DNA from: Bog-950 sp964493695
Lineage (GTDB): Bacteria > Bacteroidota > Bacteroidia > Chitinophagales > LD1
Length of the DNA: 15,652 nucleotides
Direction: 5' to 3'
Assembly: GCA_964493695.1 (NCBI GenBank)
Contig: CAZBPG010000092.1
Coordinates: forward strand, 1-15,652
This document shows positions 6,076-12,796 of the stretch, in pieces. The notes beneath the pieces are model-generated. The model searched no databases. It was not told the origin of the DNA and saw only the letters and a list, made by a program, of their open reading frames with translations. The position numbers and the translations under genes were made by a program. The number at the start of each line of letters is the position of its first letter. The stretch's first letter is position 1.

Positions 6076-9000
6076 ATGAAGAAATTCCTGTTACCGGTTA
6101 TCCTGCTTTCTCTCACTTTTAGTTTGCAGGCTCAACAGTTGCTTATTACTTTTTCGAAAGAGAAGGCCCAGTTTGTAAAAGACCTGAATGCCTTTATGAC
6201 GAGCAATAAGATGGAGCAGAACGTAAACGCCATGAATGCTTTTGAGAAAGCAGTAAAGGATGGCAAAGTGCCCGATGCCTGGTTTGAGAAAATGGCGATG
6301 AATTGCAACAGCATGAGCGAACGCAACATGACTCCTTTCTCGCATTTTATCCCGTACCTTACTGCGGTGATGAATGCTGCGCAGACCAAACAAACCGATG
6401 CACACTTTATTGCCTGGGCCGATTTTGTTACAGATGTAATTGACGGACAGAAGAAAGGAGATAACACAGGCTTTTTGAAAGCAATGGATTTTTCTATAGG
6501 TTTTTTTCAGGACGGCTCACTGCTCAGCACACCGGCTAAATCATGGAAGATTCTCGCTACCGATTACAAATTTGAAAGCGGAGGCCTTCGCCCTTACGTA
6601 AGTTTTCCAACCACAACTATCCTTGGTTGTGTAAAAGGCGATACGCTTTCTATTAAGCAAACTGCCGGTGACTATTATCCGCTCGAAACAAAGTGGGAAG
6701 GAAAATCAGGAAAGGTTGATTGGGGGAGAGCAGGCCTTGATGCGAGTAAAGTTTACTGCACATTTAAAAACTACACCATCAATACTTCTAATTTCAATTA
6801 CGTTGTTGATACGGTTACGTTTGTTCATTCCGAGTATTTTAAAACACCTCTTACCGGTAAACTCATTGATAAAATGGTTTCGAGTGCAGACTCGGCTACT
6901 ATGAGTTACCCGCGTTTTCAGTCGTACGGGACAGGAATGACTATAAAGGAAATTGCGCCCAACGTTTCTTACACCGGTGGTTTCAGTTTGAATGGACTAA
7001 AAGTGCTTGGCTACGGTACACCGGAAGAAAAAGCCCTGCTTAGTTTTTATGCCCGTGACGGAAAAACAAAAGTGCTTTCGGCTAAAGCAGCGACAGTTTC
7101 CATTAAAAAAGGAGAAGAGTTAGGTGCTGATAAAGCCGAGGTGGCTATCTATTTTGGTACGGATTCAATCTATCACCCGCAATTGAGTGTAGTGTATAAA
7201 ATTCAGAAGCGGGAGATACGCCTGCTGCGCGGTGAAACCGGTATGGGGAAAGCAAAGTTTACCGACTCGTATCACAATCATGAGTTTCAGACAGATGCTA
7301 TTTTCTGGAATCTTGATTCTTCGATTCTCAATCTTAAAATTCTATCCGGTGCCGGTCAAAAGCCGGGTATTTATGAATCGGTAAATTATTTTCAGAAAGA
7401 GCTGATTCGTAAAACGCAAGGCTATGCTTCTTATGAGCCTCTTTCAATTCTCAAGAAAATGTATGAGAAAAGTGGTTCGCGCGATTTAAACTCCATTGAA
7501 GTAGCGCGTGCGCTCGACCCGAACTTGAAAGAAGGGGAGCTAAAATCGTTGTTGTACACCTTGGTGGAGAATGGATTTATTCTTTACAACGAAGAATTGG
7601 GAGTAGTAACGGTAAGAGATAAAACGCTCAATTATGTTTTGGCGAACGCTAAGAAAATTGATTACGATATCATTCACATCAAGTCTGCCCCCCAATCGGG
7701 TAATGACTACATTGATTTAAAGAGCAGTAACATTGATTTGAAGGGCGTGAAGGAAGTTCCTATCAGCGATACAGCATTTGTTTATTTCCAGCCGAAGAAT
7801 AATGCCATCAGTTTGCAGAAGGACCGCAATATGGAATTTGACGGTTTGATTTATGCGGGTAGAATGGATTTGTATGGAGAGAAGTATAAATTTCAATATG
7901 CGCCCTTTACGGTAGATTTAACCAAGGTAGATACCCTGCGCATTAATGTGCCGGACAGCTCCGGTAAAACCGATGAATTCGGAAATCCGTTTCTGATGCC
8001 TATACGCTCGCGTATTGAAAACATGAAAGGGCTTTTGGAGATTGATGCGCCCATCAACAAATCGGGAAGGACGAAGCTGCCGCAGTTTCCGCGCTTATAC
8101 AGCCGCGAAAAATCATACATCTATTACGATGACCCTACTGTGGCAAAGGGAGCTTACACCAGAAAGGATTTTTATTTCGAACTGGAACCTTTCCGGTTAG
8201 ATAGCTTAAACAGTTTCAGTGTAGATATTATCAACTGGAAAGGGAAGTTGCAGTCCGGTGGAATTTTTCCGGATATAAAAGACAGTGTGCATTTGCAGGG
8301 CGATGGCTCTCTTGGTTTTAAATCAGAAACTCCTCCCGGTGGTTATGAGCTATACAAGGGCAAAGGAAAGTACTGGGGAAAGTTTGAATTGAATTACAAC
8401 GGTATGAAAGCCGATGGAAGAATTACGCACAGCACGGCTGATTTTACTTCACACGATATTCAGTTGTATCCCGATTCTATGTTGGGAACAACCGATACGA
8501 TTAGAATTGCAAAAACTTTTGAAGGAGTAAAGACTCCTTCGGTATTTGGAACATCAGAGAAAATTTTCTGGAGACCGAAGGCGGACAGCATGCACATCAA
8601 TATGATGAACAAAGAGCAGCCGTTTACCATGTATGATGATAGTACTACCTCGTTTAAAGGAAACTTGTTGCTTACCGCAAAAGATTTGCGGGGCAATGGT
8701 TTGCTCGATTGGAGCGAAGCAACACTCGAATCAAAAGATTTTGCTTTTCATACCATGGACTTGTCGGCAGATACAGCGGCACTGAACATTAAGAGTACCG
8801 GTGATAAGGTTACGTTTAAAACTCCTAACGTTAATGCCAAGGTTGATTTTAAAACCCGCATAGGCGATTTCGTTTCGAATCAAAAAAATATTCCTACCGA
8901 GTTTTCTTACAATCAATACACCACAGCCATCAACGAGTTTAAATGGTTTATGGATGAAAAAATTCTCGATTTTAAAGCACCACCGGGCGGACCGGGCGAG

Positions 9001-11247
9001 TATTTTACTTCTACACGACCGGACCAGAAAGGGTTGAAGTTTTTAGGCAAACGGGCTACCTATAGTTTGATTACATCGGTGCTTCGGGTGGAGCAGGTTC
9101 CCGAAATACGGGTGGCGGATGCCGGTGTAGTACCGGATAGCGGTGTGGTAATCATTGAAGAAGGAGCTAAGATGCATCAGTTTATAAATGCAACGATTGT
9201 GGCCGATACGCTTACTAAGTTTCATAAAATTGAGCACGCCACGGTTGATATATACAGCAAGGAAGAGTTAAAAGGGTTTGGTGAATACCAGTATAACACA
9301 AAAGACATTAAGCAGATTATCAACTTTACTGATGTGTTCTGCAAAAAGGAAAAGGAAGGAGAGCGCAAAAAGGCGCACGACATCTGGCAGTTGAATGCTA
9401 AGGCTTCTATAGACAAGGAGAAAAACTTTGTGATTTATCCGAACGTGAATTTCACCGGTGATGTGAGTTTACTGTCTGTAAACAAGTTTCTCAACTTTAA
9501 GGGGTATGCTGCCATAGGTTTAAAATATCCCAACGTTCAAACTTCCGATTTCTTTATTGACCAGGATGTTGACCCGAATAAGCTGGAGTTGAAGTATGGT
9601 ACGGAAACAAAAAATGCCAACTCGAATTATGTGAATACCGGCATTCATCTGAACCCTATTGAAGATGCCCCTGAAATGTATGCTACTTTTCTGGGTTCTA
9701 AAAAGGATAATAACGATATCACTTTGTTTAAAACAACCGGTATTGTAACACAGAACGCAGCTGGTGAGTATTTGTATGGTGATGAAAAGAAAATAAAAGA
9801 CAATGCCTCGCGCGGAAACCTTTTGCGCTATGACGATAAAAAGGGAATTGCCAAAGCTGAAGGCAGCATTAACCTCGGCACTAATTTCGGGCTTATCAGA
9901 ACTAAGGCAGTTGGTTACGCTGAGGTTTTCTTAGACAGTTCGAAGTACAAGTTCAATCTTACGATGGGCATAGACGCCAACTTTGAGCCGAAAGTTCAGG
10001 AGCGGTTGGAGTTTTACATGACCGGTGATAATGTTGACTTAGCGGATATTAACTATGAAACGGAAAAGCAACGCAAAACCATTGCTATGCTTACCGATGA
10101 GAAGGACGACAAAAAATGGATCGAGGAGTTTGAAAAGATGCCGGTGTTCAGTAAGCATCCTAAAGATTTTAACTACAACCTTGTTTTCAGCGATGTGAAT
10201 TTCGTTTACGATTCATTTGATATTTCTCTCCGTTCCGTAGGTAAGATAGGACTGGCGATGATTGGTAAAAAGGCAATCAATAAAAAGCTGGATGGCTTTA
10301 TAGAGTTTCAGTACAAGGGCGGTGCAGATGTGCTGACCATTTATCTGGTAACCGGAACCAAAGACTGGATTTATCTGGAGTACCGGCCCGGTACGCTCGG
10401 GGTGCTTACTTCCTATGACGATATCAACAATGCAATTGGAGCAATAGCACCGGAGAAAAGAAAAATTACGGGCGAGCACAAGCGTTTCTATATGTATACG
10501 CTCGGCTCTTCTATGAATAAAACAGACTTTGTAGGATACATGACTGACCGCGTAAACGGAATTTACCGCGAACGCCTGGAGCCGAAAGACATTGTGCTTC
10601 CACCGGATTCGAGTATGTTTTATGGCGATTCTATTTTTGATGAGGAGAATCCTGAACAGAAGTTGCTGACTCCGGGCCAGAGAGAGCAAATGCAGATGCA
10701 GCAGGAGTTGCAAGAGTTTGAGCAGATGAAGAAGAGCGGAGGGGGAAGTATATTCAGCGCTCCACCGCCAGACCGGAACAAGCCGAAAGAAGAACCTAAG
10801 GAAGAACCAAAACCGGAAACACCGGTTCAGGAAACTCCGCAGCCGGAAGCCCCTAAAGAGCAACCGAAGGAAGAACCGAAACCCGAAACTCCTAAACAGC
10901 AGGAGCAGAAAATAGAAACACCTCAGGAAGAAGTTCCTCAGGAGGAGCAGCCTAAGAAAAAATCGAAGAAGAAGGCTAAAGAGGAAGAGCAGAGCGCAGA
11001 ACCACCGGTAGAGGAATCACCGAATACCGAAGTGCCGGTTCAGGAAACTCCTAAGGAAAAGCCGAAGGAAGAACCAAAACTGGAAGAGCAGATTATAGGT
11101 GCACCGGCTGAGCAGCCTAAAAAGAAGAACAAGAAAAAGGCGAAGGAAGAAGAGCAGACAATTGAAACACCGGCACAGGAAACTCCTGCGGTAGAAGCAC
11201 CGGTGCCTCCAACACAGCCACAGGATAGCATACCGGTACCGGAATAG
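6076..11247 (+). CDS. Giant exported protein of unknown function with Pro/Glu/Lys-rich tail
   Basis: A 1,723-residue protein that I cannot assign to a named family. Residues 1-19 are a clear signal peptide (hydrophobic LLPVILLSLTF, cleavage likely after LQA). Residues about 22-135 look alpha-helical. Most of the rest is beta-strand rich, with a possible winged-helix-like insert at about 445-512 (SILKKMYEKSG...LVENGFILYNEELGVVTV). A segment from about residue 914 (FKTPNVNAKVDF...) and one near 1,060 (ATVDIYSKEELKGFGEYQY) have the alternating pattern of repetitive beta-sheet proteins. The last ~170 residues are low-complexity Pro/Glu/Lys with two near-identical 15-residue units. There is no type IX C-terminal sorting domain, no lipobox cysteine and no later TM segment, so it is probably periplasmic or envelope-attached. 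It closes the tpiA-prmA operon. A scaffold or lipid/protein transport role is possible but unsupported. Confidence 0.85.
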   Translation: MKKFLLPVILLSLTFSLQAQQLLITFSKEKAQFVKDLNAFMTSNKMEQNVNAMNAFEKAVKDGKVPDAWFEKMAMNCNSMSERNMTPFSHFIPYLTAVMNAAQTKQTDAHFIAWADFVTDVIDGQKKGDNTGFLKAMDFSIGFFQDGSLLSTPAKSWKILATDYKFESGGLRPYVSFPTTTILGCVKGDTLSIKQTAGDYYPLETKWEGKSGKVDWGRAGLDASKVYCTFKNYTINTSNFNYVVDTVTFVHSEYFKTPLTGKLIDKMVSSADSATMSYPRFQSYGTGMTIKEIAPNVSYTGGFSLNGLKVLGYGTPEEKALLSFYARDGKTKVLSAKAATVSIKKGEELGADKAEVAIYFGTDSIYHPQLSVVYKIQKREIRLLRGETGMGKAKFTDSYHNHEFQTDAIFWNLDSSILNLKILSGAGQKPGIYESVNYFQKELIRKTQGYASYEPLSILKKMYEKSGSRDLNSIEVARALDPNLKEGELKSLLYTLVENGFILYNEELGVVTVRDKTLNYVLANAKKIDYDIIHIKSAPQSGNDYIDLKSSNIDLKGVKEVPISDTAFVYFQPKNNAISLQKDRNMEFDGLIYAGRMDLYGEKYKFQYAPFTVDLTKVDTLRINVPDSSGKTDEFGNPFLMPIRSRIENMKGLLEIDAPINKSGRTKLPQFPRLYSREKSYIYYDDPTVAKGAYTRKDFYFELEPFRLDSLNSFSVDIINWKGKLQSGGIFPDIKDSVHLQGDGSLGFKSETPPGGYELYKGKGKYWGKFELNYNGMKADGRITHSTADFTSHDIQLYPDSMLGTTDTIRIAKTFEGVKTPSVFGTSEKIFWRPKADSMHINMMNKEQPFTMYDDSTTSFKGNLLLTAKDLRGNGLLDWSEATLESKDFAFHTMDLSADTAALNIKSTGDKVTFKTPNVNAKVDFKTRIGDFVSNQKNIPTEFSYNQYTTAINEFKWFMDEKILDFKAPPGGPGEYFTSTRPDQKGLKFLGKRATYSLITSVLRVEQVPEIRVADAGVVPDSGVVIIEEGAKMHQFINATIVADTLTKFHKIEHATVDIYSKEELKGFGEYQYNTKDIKQIINFTDVFCKKEKEGERKKAHDIWQLNAKASIDKEKNFVIYPNVNFTGDVSLLSVNKFLNFKGYAAIGLKYPNVQTSDFFIDQDVDPNKLELKYGTETKNANSNYVNTGIHLNPIEDAPEMYATFLGSKKDNNDITLFKTTGIVTQNAAGEYLYGDEKKIKDNASRGNLLRYDDKKGIAKAEGSINLGTNFGLIRTKAVGYAEVFLDSSKYKFNLTMGIDANFEPKVQERLEFYMTGDNVDLADINYETEKQRKTIAMLTDEKDDKKWIEEFEKMPVFSKHPKDFNYNLVFSDVNFVYDSFDISLRSVGKIGLAMIGKKAINKKLDGFIEFQYKGGADVLTIYLVTGTKDWIYLEYRPGTLGVLTSYDDINNAIGAIAPEKRKITGEHKRFYMYTLGSSMNKTDFVGYMTDRVNGIYRERLEPKDIVLPPDSSMFYGDSIFDEENPEQKLLTPGQREQMQMQQELQEFEQMKKSGGGSIFSAPPPDRNKPKEEPKEEPKPETPVQETPQPEAPKEQPKEEPKPETPKQQEQKIETPQEEVPQEEQPKKKSKKKAKEEEQSAEPPVEESPNTEVPVQETPKEKPKEEPKLEEQIIGAPAEQPKKKNKKKAKEEEQTIETPAQETPAVEAPVPPTQPQDSIPVPE
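10783..11244 (+). repeat. Low-complexity Pro/Glu/Lys repeat region in the giant gene
   Basis: This codes for repeated KEEPK, ETP and PEAP-like units. Two copies of a 15-residue unit QPKKK(S/N)KKKAKEEEQ occur at 10948-10992 and 11113-11157 (residues 1625-1639 and 1680-1694). The two copies differ at many third positions, so the duplication is not recent or is held by selection on the protein. Confidence 0.9.
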
Positions 11248-11261
11248 AAAGTGACTGGTAC

Positions 11262-11293
11262 AAAAAAAGACGCTCCGGGGAGCGTCTTTTTTT
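11262..11293. terminator. Bidirectional terminator between convergent genes
   Basis: A 14-bp stem, AAAAAAAGACGCTC (11262-11275) pairing with GAGCGTCTTTTTTT (11280-11293), closes a 4-base loop. The T-tract on the plus strand and the A-tract (T on the minus strand) let it serve both the giant gene (stop at 11247) and the synthase gene (stop at 11311). Confidence 0.93.
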
Positions 11294-11310
11294 ATTAAGG
11301 AAAGCTCTGT

Positions 11311-12603
11311 TTAAGCTGACTTCTTTAAAGGGTATTCTATGGTAACCGGTTCAGGTCGTTTCATACCGAAGGCTTCGTAAATTTCTTCGTAGCTGTATCC
11401 TTCTTCTTCTACCAGTTTAGGTAAGTAATGCGCTATGGATTCTAAAAGCATATTAATATCCTGTAGGGTATGGTGGTTGGTGAGTGCAATTCTTACACCG
11501 GCATTTTTTACCGATACAGCCGGAAACTGCGCCAGGTTAAACATGATACCTTCCCTGTTCAGTATCTCTGAAAGCTTAAAGCCAATCTCGGGTTTACCTA
11601 CGCCAATGTAGAAGATAGGTGTAAGTGCGCTGCTGATAAGTGGCAATTCATACTGCCGCGATTTCTCAACAAAGAAAAGCATACGCTCATATAAATCGTT
11701 CTGCAGGGTTTCAATTTCAGGGCTGAGGTGAATCTGGCAGGTGGCTTTGATAGCACCGAGCACAGCCGGTTGTAAAGGACCGGAGAAGATGAACGAACTA
11801 CCGCAGTTTTTAACGGTAACTTTCTCTTCTTCATTGCTGAAGGCCAAAACCCCGCCACAATTGGCAAAGCCTTTAGCCAGTGACGAGGCCACTACCATGC
11901 GCGGGTGGTGAGGCATACGGCTTAAGGTAAGTCCGCGGCCGTGCTTGCCCGCCCAACTCATGCCATGTGCATCGTCTACATAAAAGCGGAACTGCTCATA
12001 CTTATCCAGCAACTTCCATATCTCTTTAAAGTTGGCAGTATCGCCATACATGGAGTAAACACCATCGGCAAAATACCAAACGCGGTCGTACTCTTTTTGC
12101 AGGGCTTCGATACGAACTTCCAGTAAATCCATACGGTTGTGCGGAAGCGTCTCTACATAAGTGCCATCACCTTTTACCATTTGAATGGCATTGCGGACAC
12201 TGTTATGTACCTGCTGGTCGCAAATCACCGCATCGCGCTCGCCAATCATAACCGGTATGGCGGAAACGTGGCCTAAGCTGGTAGTGGGCGCAAGCAGCAC
12301 CGGTTTACCCATTATCTCGCCTAACATACTTTCTACTTCTTCATACATTCCCATTTGCAGGAAAGTGCGGGAGCAGGAGAACTGTGAACCATAGCGCTGA
12401 ACCGCATCAATGGCGGCTTTCTTTAAGCGCTCATCGGTTTCCAGACCCAGGTAACTGCACGAGCCGTAGTAAACCATTTTGTTGCCGCGAACGGTAACGT
12501 GTTTGCCGTCCAGTACTTCATCTTGTGTAGAGCCGTGTATCAAACCCAGCTCGCGGTTCTTGTTGAAGATTTTGTTGATAACGTCAGTGAATTCTTTTTT
12601 CAT
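11311..12603 (-). CDS. PLP-dependent alpha-oxoamine synthase, CqsA/SPT/BioF-like
   Basis: A 430-residue fold-type I PLP enzyme of the alpha-oxoamine synthase family (8-amino-7-oxononanoate synthase, serine palmitoyltransferase, CqsA), which condense an amino acid with an acyl thioester. Catalytic residues are complete: H133 in DQQVHNSV (stacks on PLP), D210 and H213 in YVDDAHG, and the Schiff-base lysine K244 in SSLAKGFANCGG. The usual glycine-rich YGSGxxGSR loop is replaced by YGSQFSCSRTFLQ (71-83). From memory, this FLQ segment and the SLAK around the lysine resemble CqsA, the autoinducer synthase of Vibrio, more than BioF. There is a ~30-residue C-terminal extension beyond the typical end. 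It diverges from a membrane sensor kinase gene. Alternatives are a sphingoid-base or sulfonolipid (capnine) synthase. Family certain, substrate open. Confidence 0.9.
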   Translation of the reverse strand: MKKEFTDVINKIFNKNRELGLIHGSTQDEVLDGKHVTVRGNKMVYYGSCSYLGLETDERLKKAAIDAVQRYGSQFSCSRTFLQMGMYEEVESMLGEIMGKPVLLAPTTSLGHVSAIPVMIGERDAVICDQQVHNSVRNAIQMVKGDGTYVETLPHNRMDLLEVRIEALQKEYDRVWYFADGVYSMYGDTANFKEIWKLLDKYEQFRFYVDDAHGMSWAGKHGRGLTLSRMPHHPRMVVASSLAKGFANCGGVLAFSNEEEKVTVKNCGSSFIFSGPLQPAVLGAIKATCQIHLSPEIETLQNDLYERMLFFVEKSRQYELPLISSALTPIFYIGVGKPEIGFKLSEILNREGIMFNLAQFPAVSVKNAGVRIALTNHHTLQDINMLLESIAHYLPKLVEEEGYSYEEIYEAFGMKRPEPVTIEYPLKKSA

Positions 12604-12643
12604 GTGGATTCATTTTTCAGTCAGGTGAACAAATTCGGGACAA

Positions 12644-12651
12644 CAAATCTA
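12644..12651 (-). promoter_or_regulatory. Candidate -7 box for the oxoamine synthase gene
   Basis: TAGATTTG on the minus strand exactly fits TAnnTTTG and lies 40 bases before the ATG at 12603. A TTTG at the usual -33 distance is not seen, which could mean that activation is needed. Confidence 0.45.
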
Positions 12652-12692
12652 TCCTGTGTCCGGTTGAATTATGCATGTGCGGCAACGGAAAT

Positions 12693-12717
12693 AACTTGTA
12701 TTTTACCGATACAAGTT
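12693..12717. promoter_or_regulatory. Perfect inverted repeat, candidate operator in the divergent promoter region
   Basis: AACTTGTAT (12693-12701) and ATACAAGTT (12709-12717) are exact reverse complements separated by 7 bases. The element sits near the middle of the 193-base gap between the divergent synthase and kinase genes, about 42 bases upstream of the synthase -7 box and 80 bases before the kinase ATG. Its size and place suit a dimeric DNA-binding regulator. It is not followed by a T-tract, so it is unlikely to be a terminator. Confidence 0.55.
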
Positions 12718-12796
12718 TGGACTGTGGCCGGAAATATCAACGGACGTATAGAGGAGTGTCCACTCGATTACGCTTATGTTATATACACCTGTGTAG

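Noticed and set aside
10213..10863. Minus-strand frame of 216 codons inside the giant gene
   Set aside because: Fully antisense to a well-supported gene. Its Leu/Arg/Phe-rich translation is what the complement of Glu/Lys/Pro repeats gives.
12693..12717. The intergenic inverted repeat as a terminator
   Set aside because: No T-tract on either side, an AT-rich stem, and both flanking genes point away from it.
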